A DNA stretch of 37,259 nt. Source: Oscillospiraceae bacterium. Its GTDB lineage: Bacteria; Bacillota; Clostridia; Oscillospirales; Oscillospiraceae. Of the stretch, positions 23,516 to 31,993 are shown piece by piece (the first letter of the stretch is position 1; each line of letters starts with the position of its first letter). A program made the translations under genes and the position numbers. The stretch lies in the NCBI GenBank assembly GCA_902767915.1, contig CACXJE010000011.1:1-37259 (forward strand), written 5' to 3'. The notes under the pieces are model-generated. The model was not told the DNA's origin. It searched no databases and saw nothing but the letters and a program-made list of their open reading frames with translations.

Positions 23516-23931
23516 ACATTGATTCCATCCAGAACGGCGTGGTCATCGACCACATCCAGGCGGGCCAGGGCATGAAGCTCTACCACCTTTTGAAGCTCGA
23601 CGAAACCGACCTCTCCGTGGCCATCATCCGGAACGTCAACAGCCGGAAGATGGGCAAGAAGGACATCATCAAGATCGACGCGGACATCCCCGTCAATCTG
23701 GACGTGGTGGCCTACGTGGACCCGGGCGCCACCGTGAACATCATCCGCAACGGCGCGCTGGTGGAGAAGCGCCAGATGGCCCTCCCCGAGACCCTGACCG
23801 ACGTGCTGTTCTGCAAGAACCCCCGGTGCATCACCTCCACCGAGCAGGAGCTGCATCACATCTTCCGGCTCACCGACCGGGAGAAGAAGGTCTACCGCTG
23901 CCTCTACTGCGAAACCAAGGCCGGCGGCTGA
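23512..23931 (+). CDS. pyrI: Aspartate carbamoyltransferase regulatory subunit
   Basis: 139 aa, slightly short of the usual 150. An N-terminal allosteric nucleotide-binding domain ([17 protein letters not shown]) is followed by a C-terminal zinc domain with four cysteines as CKNPRC and CLYC. It allows CTP/ATP control of PyrB. The start overlaps the pyrB stop (ATGA). Stop is followed within 3 nt by repeat E6. Presence of pyrI suggests enzyme-level feedback in place of a PyrR attenuator, none of which is seen. Confidence 0.95.
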   Translation: MNIDSIQNGVVIDHIQAGQGMKLYHLLKLDETDLSVAIIRNVNSRKMGKKDIIKIDADIPVNLDVVAYVDPGATVNIIRNGALVEKRQMALPETLTDVLFCKNPRCITSTEQELHHIFRLTDREKKVYRCLYCETKAGG

Positions 23932-23934
23932 GAG

Positions 23935-23989
23935 CAATTGAAAATTGAAAGTTGAAAATTGATAATTGATAATTGACAATTGGCAATTG
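23935..23989 (+). repeat. AATTGAAA-type heptamer array (E6, no central palindrome)
   Basis: About seven degenerate AATTGAA/AATTGAT/AATTGAC units directly after the pyrI stop and up to the purE ribosome site. It looks like an element that has kept only its heptamer array. It marks the boundary between the pyrimidine and purine genes. Confidence 0.65.
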
Positions 23990-24006
23990 TTCTGCTTGGA
24001 GGACAC

Positions 24007-24501
24007 ATGAAAAAAATCGGTATTGTCATGGGCAGCAAGAGCGATCTGCCGGTGGTGCAGAAGGCCATCGACGTTCTCAAGGAGCTGGAGATCCCCTTTG
24101 AGGCCCACATCTATTCCGCCCATCGGACCCCCCTGGAGGCCGCGGACTTTGCCCGCACCGCCCGGGACCGGGACTTTGGAGCCATCCTGGCCTTTGCCGG
24201 CATGGCCGCCCATCTGGCGGGGGCCATGGCCGCCAACACCACGCTGCCGGTCATCGGCGTGCCCTGCAAGGGCCCGGTCTTTGACGGCATGGACGCTCTG
24301 CTGGCCACCGTGCAGATGCCCTCCGGCATCCCCGTGGCCACGGTGGCCGTGAACGGCGGCGCCAACGCCGCCCTGCTGGCCGCCCAGATCCTGGCCGTCA
24401 CCGACGAAGGCCTGGCCCGCCGTCTGGCGGAAAAGCGGCAGACCGCCGCCGCCGCGGTCCTGGAGCAGGACGCGGCGCTGCAGAATGAAATCATGAAATG
24501 A
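24007..24501 (+). CDS. purE: 5-(carboxyamino)imidazole ribonucleotide mutase (class I PurE)
   Basis: 164 aa from ATG 24007 (GGAGG upstream). [16 protein letters not shown] and [13 protein letters not shown] are class I motifs; class II enzymes carry SAHKT and AGRSNA. Class I enzymes convert N5-CAIR to CAIR and normally need PurK to make N5-CAIR, but no purK is present in this otherwise nearly complete cluster. First gene of the purine run. Confidence 0.94.
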   Translation: MKKIGIVMGSKSDLPVVQKAIDVLKELEIPFEAHIYSAHRTPLEAADFARTARDRDFGAILAFAGMAAHLAGAMAANTTLPVIGVPCKGPVFDGMDALLATVQMPSGIPVATVAVNGGANAALLAAQILAVTDEGLARRLAEKRQTAAAAVLEQDAALQNEIMK

Positions 24502-24512
24502 GGTATTATAAT

Positions 24513-25199
24513 ATGGAAAACAAGCTCGTATACACCGGCAAAACCAAGAACGTCTACGCCCTGGAAAACGGCAACTATCTGCTGAAATTCAAGGACGACT
24601 GCACCGGCAAGGACGGCGTCTTCGATCCCGGCGAGAACTCCGTGGGTCTCACCATCGACGGCGTGGGCGACGTGAATCTCCGGATGTCCATCTACTTCTT
24701 CGAGAAGATCAACGCCGCCGGCATCCGCACCCACTACGTCTCCGCCAACCTGCAGGACACCACCATGGAGGTCCTGCCCGCCAAGGTCTTCGGCAAGGGT
24801 CTGGAGGTCATCTGCCGCTACAAGGCCGTGGGCTCCTTCCTGCGGCGCTACAGCGAATATATTGAAGAAGGCGCCGATCTGCCCGCCTACGTGGAGACCA
24901 CCTTCAAGAACGACGCCAAGGGCGACCCCCTGGTCACCAAGGACGGCCTGGTGGTGCTGGGCGTCATGACCGAGAAGCAGTATGACGACATCAAGGCCAT
25001 GACCCAGAAGATCACCCAGATCGTGGCCGACGACATGAAGGAAAAGGGTCTGGTGCTCTACGACATCAAGTTCGAGTTCGGCTACGACCCCAACGGCGAG
25101 GTCATGCTGATCGACGAGATCGCCTCCGGCAACATGCGGGTCTACAAGGACGGCAAGTACATCGACCCCATGACCCTGTCCAAGCTGTTCTTCGCCTGA
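24513..25199 (+). CDS. purC: SAICAR synthetase
   Basis: 228 aa from ATG 24513 (GAGG 9 nt upstream). An in-frame ATG at 24498 overlaps the purE stop but lacks a ribosome site of its own; both give the same protein otherwise. N-terminal [39 protein letters not shown] and the acidic C-terminal [12 protein letters not shown] are family hallmarks. It ligates aspartate to CAIR using ATP. Confidence 0.93.
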   Translation: MENKLVYTGKTKNVYALENGNYLLKFKDDCTGKDGVFDPGENSVGLTIDGVGDVNLRMSIYFFEKINAAGIRTHYVSANLQDTTMEVLPAKVFGKGLEVICRYKAVGSFLRRYSEYIEEGADLPAYVETTFKNDAKGDPLVTKDGLVVLGVMTEKQYDDIKAMTQKITQIVADDMKEKGLVLYDIKFEFGYDPNGEVMLIDEIASGNMRVYKDGKYIDPMTLSKLFFA

Positions 25200-25230
25200 C
25201 ATTCTATTCAGGCAGTATGCCCGCTCGCAG

Positions 25231-25261
25231 GGGCGGCTCTTGCCCGCAGGGTGAGCCGCCC
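25231..25261. repeat. GC-rich 9-bp hairpin after purC
   Basis: GGGCGGCTC (25231-25239) pairs with GAGCCGCCC (25253-25261) around a 13-nt loop. No T-tract follows. It precedes element E7. Confidence 0.5.
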
Positions 25262-25271
25262 GCACGCAGCG

Positions 25272-25555
25272 AAAGGGAACAGGGATCAGGGAACAGGGAA
25301 CAGGGAATGTGTATTTCAAATTGCCATTTGAAATACGGATATCGAAATCCCACATCGTCCCGCTCGTGTTTATTTCATTTTCTTTTCCATATCGCCAGAT
25401 ATGGAAAACCCCACCCCTGTTCCCTCGTCCCTGTTCCCTGTTCCCTGGTACCGGAGATTGCCACGGCCGCAAGCGGCCTCGCAATGACGCAGCAGGCTGT
25501 TCCCCAGTCTCTATTCCCTATTTCCAACCCCTAACCCCATCCCCAATCCCTATCT
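25272..25555 (+). repeat. Heptamer-flanked palindrome element, copy E7 (two hairpins, long right array)
   Basis: GGGAACA heptamers (25272-25308), hairpin 25311-25336 (GTATTTCAAAT/ATTTGAAATAC), a core with CACATCGTCCCG, hairpin 25383-25408 (TTTTCCATATC, loop GCCA), then complementary CCCTGTT heptamers to 25448. A GGCCGC-AA-GCGGCC hairpin flanked by GATTGCCACG and CTCGCAATGAC follows, then degenerate CCCTATT/CCAACCC-type heptamers up to the purF ribosome site. With the previous hairpin it accounts for nearly all of the 370-bp purC-purF gap. Confidence 0.72.
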
Positions 25556-25569
25556 CAGGAGGAACCCCC

Positions 25570-26994
25570 ATGGGAGGCTTTTTCGGCATCACATCCACCC
25601 GTGACTGCATGGCTGACGTGTTCTTCGGCACCGACTACCATTCCCACCTCGGCACCAGCCGGGGCGGCATGGCGGCCTATGACCCGGAGATCGGCCTGCA
25701 GCGCAAGATCCACAGCATTGAAAACGCGCCCTTCCGGACCCGTTTCGAGCATATCTTTGAGGAAATGCAGGGCACGGCGGCCATCGGCTCCATCAGCGAC
25801 TCCGAGCCCCAGCCCCTGCTGATCCGCTCCAACCACGGCACCTACGCCGTCTGCATGATCGGCCGGATTAACAACGCCGACGAGCTCATCGACCGGTATC
25901 TCTCCTTCTCCGGCGGCCACTTTGACGCCAAGACCGGCGGCAAGGTCAACGCCGTGGAGCTGCTGGCGGCCCTGATCGACCAGAAAACCAGCTTCGCCGA
26001 GGGCATCCGCTTTGCCCAGAAGTCCATTGAAGGCACCGCCTCCATTCTGATCCTGGAGGACGACGGCACCCTCATCGCCGCCCGGGACCGGCTGGGCCGG
26101 CTCCCCGTCACCGTGGGCAGGCGGGAGGACGGCTACGCGGTGTCCTTTGAGTCCTTCGCCTATGAAAAGCTTGGCTTCACCTTTGAAAAGGAGCTGGGCC
26201 CCGGGGAGATCGTGGCCATCACCCCCCAGGGCATGACCCAGCTCCGGGCCCCCGGCAAGGAAAAGCGGATCTGCTCCTTCCTCTGGAGCTACTACGGCTA
26301 CCCCACCTCCACCTATGAGGGGGTCAACGTGGAGGCCATGCGCTACCGCAACGGCGCCCTTCTGGCCAAGGCCGACCGGAACCGGGAGGACGTTCAAAAC
26401 GTGGACTACGTGGGCGGCGTCCCAGACTCCGGCACCCCCCACGCCATCGGCTACGCCAACGAAAGCGGCAAGCACTTTGCCCGGGCCTTCATCAAATACA
26501 CCCCCACCTGGGCCCGCAGCTTCATGCCCCCCGCCCAGGTGGACCGGAACACCATCGCCAAGATGAAGCAGATCCCCGTGAAGGAGCTCATCAAGGATCA
26601 GAATCTGCTCTTTGTGGACGACTCCATCGTCCGGGGCACTCAGCTCCGGGAGACCGTGGAATTCCTCTATGAAAACGGGGCCAAATCCGTCCACATGCGC
26701 TCCGCCTGCCCCCCCATCATGTTCGGCTGCAAGTATCTGAACTTCTCCCGGGCCACCTCCGACCTGGAGCTGATCGCCCGGCGGGTGATCCTGGAGCTGG
26801 AGGGCGAGAAGGGCTTTGACCACCTGGAGGAGTATTCCGACGGCGCCACCGAACGGGGCAAGCGGCTCCGGGAGGCCATCTGCGAGAGGTTCCACTTCTC
26901 TTCTCTGGATTTTCAGTCGCTGGAGGGGGTCATTCAGGCCATCGGCCTGCCCGAATGCGACCTTTGCACCTACTGCTGGAACGGAAAGGAATAG
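25570..26994 (+). CDS. purF: Amidophosphoribosyltransferase homologue lacking the catalytic cysteine
   Basis: 474 aa from ATG 25570 (AGGAGG 7 nt upstream). The N-terminal Ntn domain (HLGTSRGGMAAYD, TAAIGSISDSEPQPL, TYAVCMIGRINNADEL) and the phosphoribosyltransferase domain with PRPP loop LLFVDDSIVRGTQLRETV are intact. The protein begins MGGFFGI where active PurF has Cys right after Met (or after a propeptide): the glutaminase nucleophile is replaced by Gly. The four cysteines that in Bacillus PurF hold a [4Fe-4S] cluster appear conserved (RICSFLW, FGCKYLNF, LCTYC). It may use free ammonia, be regulatory, or depend on another PurF. Length and operon position fit a purF. Confidence 0.9.
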   Translation: MGGFFGITSTRDCMADVFFGTDYHSHLGTSRGGMAAYDPEIGLQRKIHSIENAPFRTRFEHIFEEMQGTAAIGSISDSEPQPLLIRSNHGTYAVCMIGRINNADELIDRYLSFSGGHFDAKTGGKVNAVELLAALIDQKTSFAEGIRFAQKSIEGTASILILEDDGTLIAARDRLGRLPVTVGRREDGYAVSFESFAYEKLGFTFEKELGPGEIVAITPQGMTQLRAPGKEKRICSFLWSYYGYPTSTYEGVNVEAMRYRNGALLAKADRNREDVQNVDYVGGVPDSGTPHAIGYANESGKHFARAFIKYTPTWARSFMPPAQVDRNTIAKMKQIPVKELIKDQNLLFVDDSIVRGTQLRETVEFLYENGAKSVHMRSACPPIMFGCKYLNFSRATSDLELIARRVILELEGEKGFDHLEEYSDGATERGKRLREAICERFHFSSLDFQSLEGVIQAIGLPECDLCTYCWNGKE

Positions 26995-26997
26995 ACC

Positions 26998-28041
26998 ATG
27001 AACGAAATTTCCAGATCTGAAGCCTACGCCGCCGCCGGCGTAGACATCACCGCCGGCTACAAGGCCGTGGAGCTGATGAAGCGCCACATTGCCCGGACCA
27101 TGACCCCCGGGGTCTGCTCCGACGTGGGCGGCTTCGGCGGCCTGTTCGAGCTGGATCTCGAAGGCATCCGCAAGCCGGTGCTGGTTTCCGGCACCGACGG
27201 CGTGGGCACCAAGCTCAAGCTGGCCTTTTTGATGGACAAGCATGACACCGTGGGCATCGACTGCGTGGCCATGTGCGTCAACGACGTGATCTGCTGCGGC
27301 GCCAAGCCCCTGTTCTTCCTGGACTACATCGCCTGCGGCAAAAACGTCCCCGAACGGATCGAGAGCCTGGTCAAGGGCGTCTGCGACGGCTGCGTCCAGG
27401 CAGGCTGCGCCCTGATCGGCGGCGAGACCGCCGAAATGCCCGGCTTCTATCCCGTGGACGAATACGACCTGGCGGGCTACGCCACCGGCCTTGTGGACAA
27501 GGACCGGATCCTCCGGAACGAGACCATGGAGCCCGGGGACGTGGTGATCGCCCTGCCCTCCAGCGGCGTCCACTCCAACGGCTTCTCCCTGGTCCGCAAG
27601 GTCTTCGACGTGGAGCACGCGGAGCTCAAGGCCCCTGTGGCCGCCCTGGGCGGAAAATCCCTGGGCGAGACTCTGCTGACCCCCACGAAGATCTACGTCA
27701 AGCCCGTGCTGGCCCTGCTGGAGCAGGTCCGGGTCCGGGGCATTTCCCACATCACCGGCGGCGGCTTCTATGAAAACATTCCCCGGATGATCCCCCAGGG
27801 CCTCTGCGCCCGGATCCGGGAGGCCGACGTCCGGGTCCTGCCCATCTTCGACCTGATCGCCGAGACCGGGAAGATCTCCCGCCGGGACATGTTCAACACC
27901 TTCAACATGGGCGTGGGCATGGCCATTGTGGTGCCGAAGGCCGAGGCGGAGCTGGCCCTGTCCATCCTCCGCGAACAGGGCGAGGACGCCTACTGCATCG
28001 GTGAGATCACCGAGGGCGACCAGAGGATCGTCCTATGCTGA
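26998..28041 (+). CDS. purM: Phosphoribosylformylglycinamidine cyclo-ligase (AIR synthetase)
   Basis: 347 aa, normal length. Signature [11 protein letters not shown] (about 41-51), [39 protein letters not shown] and [12 protein letters not shown] form the ATP-binding core of the PurM fold. [14 protein letters not shown] is in the C-terminal domain. It closes FGAM to AIR with ATP. Starts 3 nt after purF and overlaps purN by 7 nt. Confidence 0.96.
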   Translation: MNEISRSEAYAAAGVDITAGYKAVELMKRHIARTMTPGVCSDVGGFGGLFELDLEGIRKPVLVSGTDGVGTKLKLAFLMDKHDTVGIDCVAMCVNDVICCGAKPLFFLDYIACGKNVPERIESLVKGVCDGCVQAGCALIGGETAEMPGFYPVDEYDLAGYATGLVDKDRILRNETMEPGDVVIALPSSGVHSNGFSLVRKVFDVEHAELKAPVAALGGKSLGETLLTPTKIYVKPVLALLEQVRVRGISHITGGGFYENIPRMIPQGLCARIREADVRVLPIFDLIAETGKISRRDMFNTFNMGVGMAIVVPKAEAELALSILREQGEDAYCIGEITEGDQRIVLC

Positions 28042-28649
28042 GCCAAACGTGCCGGGTCGCGGTGCTGGTCTCCGGGGGCGGCACCAATCTCCAGGCCATT
28101 CTGGACGCCCAGGCCGCCGGGAGCATCTCCCACGGGGAGGTGGCTCTGGTGGTCTCCAACAACCGGCACGCCTACGCCCTGGAGCGGGCGGCCAAGGCCG
28201 GCATCCCCGCCAAGGTCCTGCTGCGGCAGGAGCTGGGGGGCCAGGCAGGCTTTGAGGCCGCCCTGGAGCAGGCCCTCCGGGGGGCCCGGATCGACCTGAT
28301 CGTGCTGGCGGGCTTTTTGACCATCCTCTCTCCGGACTTTGCCCGCCGCTGGGACCGGCGGATCCTCAACGTCCACCCGGCCCTGATCCCCGCCTTCTGC
28401 GGCAAGGGCTATTACGGCCTGCGGGTCCACGAGGAGGCCCTGCGCCGGGGCGTGAAGGTCACCGGCGCCACGGTACACTTTGTCAACGAGATCCCCGACG
28501 GGGGCGAGATCCTGCTGCAGAAGGCGGTGGAGGTCCTCCCCGGGGACACCCCCGAAACCCTCCAGCGCCGGGTCATGGAGCAGGCGGAATGGATCCTGCT
28601 GCCGAAAGCAATCGAAATAGTATCCGCTGAAATCCTTTCAGGAGCATGA
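28035..28649 (+). CDS. purN: Phosphoribosylglycinamide formyltransferase
   Basis: 204 aa. [15 protein letters not shown] (about 10-24), catalytic Asn/His pair in [25 protein letters not shown] and the catalytic Asp in [10 protein letters not shown]. Uses 10-formyl-tetrahydrofolate to formylate GAR. It overlaps purM and is followed within 1 nt by the next gene, whose ribosome site AGGAG is in the purN 3' end. Confidence 0.95.
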   Translation: MLSQTCRVAVLVSGGGTNLQAILDAQAAGSISHGEVALVVSNNRHAYALERAAKAGIPAKVLLRQELGGQAGFEAALEQALRGARIDLIVLAGFLTILSPDFARRWDRRILNVHPALIPAFCGKGYYGLRVHEEALRRGVKVTGATVHFVNEIPDGGEILLQKAVEVLPGDTPETLQRRVMEQAEWILLPKAIEIVSAEILSGA

Positions 28650-28650
28650 T

Positions 28651-29391
28651 ATGAGCGAAATGAACATTTACGAAACTCCTTCCATTGCGGAACGGGTCCG
28701 CGGCAATTCCTATCCCGGCCGGGGCATCGTTCTGGGTCTGACCGCCGACGGCACCCGGGCCCTGGCCGCCTATTTCATCATGGGCCGCAGCGCCAACTCC
28801 CGGAACCGGATCTTCACGGTAAAGCAGGGAGAGGTCTTCACCGAGCCCTTCGACGTTTCCAAGGTCCAGGACCCCAGCCTCATCATCTACGCCGCCATCC
28901 GGCAGCTGGATAACCGGCTGATCGTCACCAACGGCAACCAGACCGACACGGTCTACGCCGGCCTTGCCGCGGGGAAGTCCTTCTCCGAGGCCCTGGAATC
29001 CCGGTGCTTCGAGCCGGACGGCCCCAACTTCACCCCCCGGATCAGCGGTCTTCTGACCCTGGATCCGGAGCAGCCCCGCTATGAGATGAGCATTCTCAAG
29101 AGCATCGACGCCGCGGGCTCCGACTGCGCCCGCTACACCTTCTCTTATCCCGCCAAGCCGGGCCTGGGCCACTTCCTCCACACCTATCTGGGGGACGGCA
29201 GCCCCATCCCCACCTTCTGCGGGGAGCCGGAGCGGATTTCCCTGGGCAACGACGTGGACGGCTTCACCGCCGCGCTCTGGGAGGCCCTGGATCCGGACAA
29301 CAAAATCTCCCTCTACGTCCGCACGGTGGAGCTGAAAACCGACTGGACCGAGGAGCGGCTGATCAACAAGAACCAACAGGAGGCCCTATGA
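28651..29391 (+). CDS. purO: IMP cyclohydrolase, archaeal-type PurO
   Basis: 246 aa. Motifs include YPGRGIVLGLTADG (about 21-34), AYFIMGRSANSRNR and NGNQTDTVY, characteristic of the PurO-like IMP cyclohydrolase family, a relative of Ntn hydrolases. It is unrelated to the N-terminal cyclohydrolase domain of bacterial PurH. It closes FAICAR to IMP, the last step. The stop overlaps the next gene (ATGA at 29388), which makes FAICAR, so the two consecutive reactions are encoded as a coupled pair. Confidence 0.88.
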   Translation: MSEMNIYETPSIAERVRGNSYPGRGIVLGLTADGTRALAAYFIMGRSANSRNRIFTVKQGEVFTEPFDVSKVQDPSLIIYAAIRQLDNRLIVTNGNQTDTVYAGLAAGKSFSEALESRCFEPDGPNFTPRISGLLTLDPEQPRYEMSILKSIDAAGSDCARYTFSYPAKPGLGHFLHTYLGDGSPIPTFCGEPERISLGNDVDGFTAALWEALDPDNKISLYVRTVELKTDWTEERLINKNQQEAL

Positions 29392-30572
29392 AGGAATTTG
29401 AACTGAAATACGGCTGCAACCCCAACCAGAAGCCCGCCCGGATCTTTATGGCGGACGGCTCCGACCTCCCGGTGGAGATCCTCAACGGCCGCCCCGGCTA
29501 CATCAATTTTCTGGACGCTCTGAACTCCTGGCAGCTTGTCAAGGAGCTGAAGGAAGCCACCGGTCTTCCGGCGGCCGCCTCCTTTAAGCATGTGAGCCCC
29601 ACCTGCGGCGCTTTGGGTCTGCCCCTGCCGGAGCCGCTGAAGCGGGCCTGCTTTGTGGACGACGTCCCGGGGCTGGACGAGAATCCCCTGGCCTGCGCCT
29701 ACGCCAGAGCCCGGGGCGCCGACCGGATGTGCTCCTTCGGCGACTGGGTGGCCCTCTCCGATCCCTGCGACGCCCTCACCGCCAGCCTCATCAAGCGGGA
29801 GGTCTCCGACGGCGTCATTGCCCCGGGCTATACCCCGGAGGCCCTGGAGATCCTGAAAACCAAGCGCAAGGGCGGCTACAACGTGATCCGCATCGACCCG
29901 GCCTATGTGCCCGCGGTGCAGGAACGGAAGCAGGTCTTCGGCGTCACCTTTGAGCAGGGCCGGAACAACTTCAAGATCGACCGGGACCTGCTGCATCACA
30001 TCGTCACCGAGAACCAGGACCTGCCGGAAGCGGCGGCCCGGGATCTGCTGGTGGCCCTGATCACCCTGAAATACACCCAGTCCAACTCCGTCTGCTTCGC
30101 CTATGACGGCCAGGCCATCGGCGTGGGAGCGGGACAGCAGTCCCGGATCCATTGCACCCGGCTGGCGGGCTCCAAGGCGGACACCTGGTTCCTGCGGCAG
30201 TCCGAGCAGGTGCTGAACCTGCCCTTCCGCCCGGATCTGGGCCGGCCGGACCGGGACAACGTCATCGACGGCTACATCAACCAAAATGAAGAGGACGTCT
30301 GCGCCGAGGGGATCTGGCAGCGGTATTTCACCCGCCGGCCCGAACCCTTCACCCGGGAGCAGCAGCGGGCGTATCTGGATACGGTCCGGGGCGTGGCCCT
30401 GGGCAGCGACGCCTTCTTCCCCTTCTCCGACAACATCGAGCGGGCCTTCCGCAGCGGCGTGACCTACGTGGCCGAGCCCGGCGGCTCCATCCGGGACGAC
30501 GCGGTGATCGAGGCCTGCAACCGCCACGGCATGGTGCTGTGCTTCACCGGGATGAGACTGTTCCACCACTAA
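29388..30572 (+). CDS. purH: Stand-alone AICAR formyltransferase (PurH C-terminal domain only)
   Basis: 394 aa, against about 510-530 for bifunctional PurH. Only the transformylase part is present: LKYGCNPNQKPA at the start, catalytic Lys67-His68 in SFKHVSPTCGA, LKTKRKGGYNVIRID, LKYTQSNSVCFAYDGQAIGVGAGQQSRIH, and the closing SDAFFPFSDNIERA...GGSIRDD. The N-terminal MGS-like cyclohydrolase domain is missing and is supplied by the separate purO gene just upstream. It formylates AICAR with 10-formyl-tetrahydrofolate. Repeat E8 begins 2 bp after the stop. Confidence 0.92.
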   Translation: MKEFELKYGCNPNQKPARIFMADGSDLPVEILNGRPGYINFLDALNSWQLVKELKEATGLPAAASFKHVSPTCGALGLPLPEPLKRACFVDDVPGLDENPLACAYARARGADRMCSFGDWVALSDPCDALTASLIKREVSDGVIAPGYTPEALEILKTKRKGGYNVIRIDPAYVPAVQERKQVFGVTFEQGRNNFKIDRDLLHHIVTENQDLPEAAARDLLVALITLKYTQSNSVCFAYDGQAIGVGAGQQSRIHCTRLAGSKADTWFLRQSEQVLNLPFRPDLGRPDRDNVIDGYINQNEEDVCAEGIWQRYFTRRPEPFTREQQRAYLDTVRGVALGSDAFFPFSDNIERAFRSGVTYVAEPGGSIRDDAVIEACNRHGMVLCFTGMRLFHH

Positions 30573-30574
30573 TT

Positions 30575-30684
30575 CAATTGATAATTGAGAATTGAGAATT
30601 GAGAGTTGAAAAGTTAATGTGTTTTTCAGATTGCAATCTGAAAAACTCCACAATTCTCAATTCTCACTTCTCAATTCTCAATTC
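30575..30684 (+). repeat. Heptamer-flanked palindrome element, copy E8
   Basis: AATTGAGA heptamers, AATGTG, the perfect 26-nt palindrome 30621-30646 (half GTTTTTCAGATTG), CTCCAC, then complementary TCTCAATT heptamers. Relative to E3/E4 the palindrome differs by one base in each arm (G-C pair to T-A pair), a compensatory change. It fills most of the purH-purD gap. Confidence 0.78.
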
Positions 30685-30724
30685 GAAGTCTGTCTGCTTT
30701 TCGATAGAAGGAACTGGAGAGAAT

Positions 30725-31993
30725 ATGAAAATCTTAGTCATCGGCGGCGGCGGCAGAGAGCACGCCATCGTCAAAAAGCTGAAGGAAAATCCCGCGGTCA
30801 CGGCGCTGTATTGCCTGCCCGGCAACGGAGGCATCGCCCGGGACGCGGTTTGCGTCAATATTTCCGCCACGGATCTGGAGGGCATCCTGGCCTTCGCCCG
30901 GGCGCAGAACATCGACTATGCCGTGGTGACCCCCGACGATCCCCTGGCCCTGGGGGCGGTGGATCTGCTGGAGGCGGCGGGGATTCCCTGCTTCGGCCCC
31001 CGGAAAAACGCCGCCGTCATCGAAGCCAGCAAGGTCTTCGCCAAGGAGCTGATGAAGCGGTACGGCATCCCCACCGCCCGCTATGAGACCTTCGAGGATC
31101 TGGAGGCCGCCCTGGCCTATGTGGAGACCGCGCCCCTGCCCACGGTGGTGAAGGCCGACGGTCTGGCCCTGGGCAAGGGCGTGCTGATCGCCCAGACCCG
31201 GGAGGAGGCCCGCGCCGCGGTCCGGGCCATGCTGGCCGACAGGCGGTTCGGCAAGAGCGGCGAGCGCATCGTCATCGAGGAATTTTTGGAGGGGCCGGAG
31301 ATCTCGGTGCTCTCCTTCACCGACGGCAGGACCCTGGTGCCCATGGTCTCCTCCATGGACCACAAGCGGATCGGCGAGGGCGACACCGGCCTGAACACCG
31401 GCGGCATGGGCACCGTGGCCCCGAACCCCTATTACACCCCCGAGGTGGCCCGGCGCTGCATGGAGGAGATCTTCCTGCCCACGATCCGGGCCATGGCCGC
31501 GGAGGGCCGGCCCTTCAAGGGCTGCCTCTACTTCGGCCTGATGCTGACCAAGGACGGGCCCAAGGTCATCGAGTACAACTGCCGCTTCGGAGACCCGGAG
31601 ACCCAGGTGGTGCTGCCCCTGCTGAAAACCGATCTGCTGACGGTGATGCAGGCGGTCACCGCCGGCCGGCTGGCGGACTGCCCCGTGGAATTCGACACAG
31701 GGGCCGCGGCCTGCGTGATCATGGCCTCCAGGGGCTACCCGGAGCACTACGAAAAGGGCTATCCCATCACGATCCCCGACGAGCTGACCGACGCGGTCTA
31801 CGTGGCCGGCGCCAAGGAACAGAACGGTCAGCTTGTCACCTCCGGAGGCCGGGTGCTGGGCGTCACCGCCACAGCCCCGGACCTGCAGGCCGCCCTGGAC
31901 CTGGCCTACGCCCGGGTGGCCTCCATTCACTTTGACAACGCCTATTATCGCCGGGACATCGGCAAACGCGCCCTTGCGGCCAAGGAGAACTGA
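30725..31993 (+). CDS. purD: Phosphoribosylamine-glycine ligase (GAR synthetase)
   Basis: 422 aa from ATG 30725 (GGAGAG upstream); longer in-frame starts would run through repeat E8. MKILVIGGGGREHAI at the N-terminus, the ATP-grasp region PTVVKADGLALGKGVLIA, GEGDTGLNTGGMGTVAP and GPKVIEYNCRFGDPETQVVLP are standard. It joins glycine to phosphoribosylamine with ATP. TGATG overlap with purL (1 nt) indicates coupling. Confidence 0.96.
   Translation: MKILVIGGGGREHAIVKKLKENPAVTALYCLPGNGGIARDAVCVNISATDLEGILAFARAQNIDYAVVTPDDPLALGAVDLLEAAGIPCFGPRKNAAVIEASKVFAKELMKRYGIPTARYETFEDLEAALAYVETAPLPTVVKADGLALGKGVLIAQTREEARAAVRAMLADRRFGKSGERIVIEEFLEGPEISVLSFTDGRTLVPMVSSMDHKRIGEGDTGLNTGGMGTVAPNPYYTPEVARRCMEEIFLPTIRAMAAEGRPFKGCLYFGLMLTKDGPKVIEYNCRFGDPETQVVLPLLKTDLLTVMQAVTAGRLADCPVEFDTGAAACVIMASRGYPEHYEKGYPITIPDELTDAVYVAGAKEQNGQLVTSGGRVLGVTATAPDLQAALDLAYARVASIHFDNAYYRRDIGKRALAAKEN

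Noticed and set aside
23932-24006. Possible purine riboswitch or PurR box before purE
   Set aside because: Only 75 bp is available and it is filled by AATTGAA-type heptamers; no purine aptamer-like stems or PurBox sequences are visible.
24504-24512. TATAAT-like sequence between purE and purC as a promoter
   Set aside because: It lies between the purE stop and the purC start codon, so a transcript from it would lack a ribosome site for purC, and no -35 is found.
25309-25569. N-terminal extension of purF that might carry the missing catalytic Cys
   Set aside because: The upstream in-frame sequence is translated repeat DNA, there is no Cys-Gly-Val/Ile-Phe motif in it, and the strong AGGAGG sits directly before ATG 25570.
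25555-27750. Very long open frame on the minus strand opposite purF-purM (about 730 codons), with similar ones opposite purL (31945-34209) and guaB (35678-37249)
   Set aside because: These are antisense shadows of GC-rich genes: composition is Gly/Val/His/Gln-rich without motifs, there are no ribosome sites, and the plus-strand genes are fully explained.
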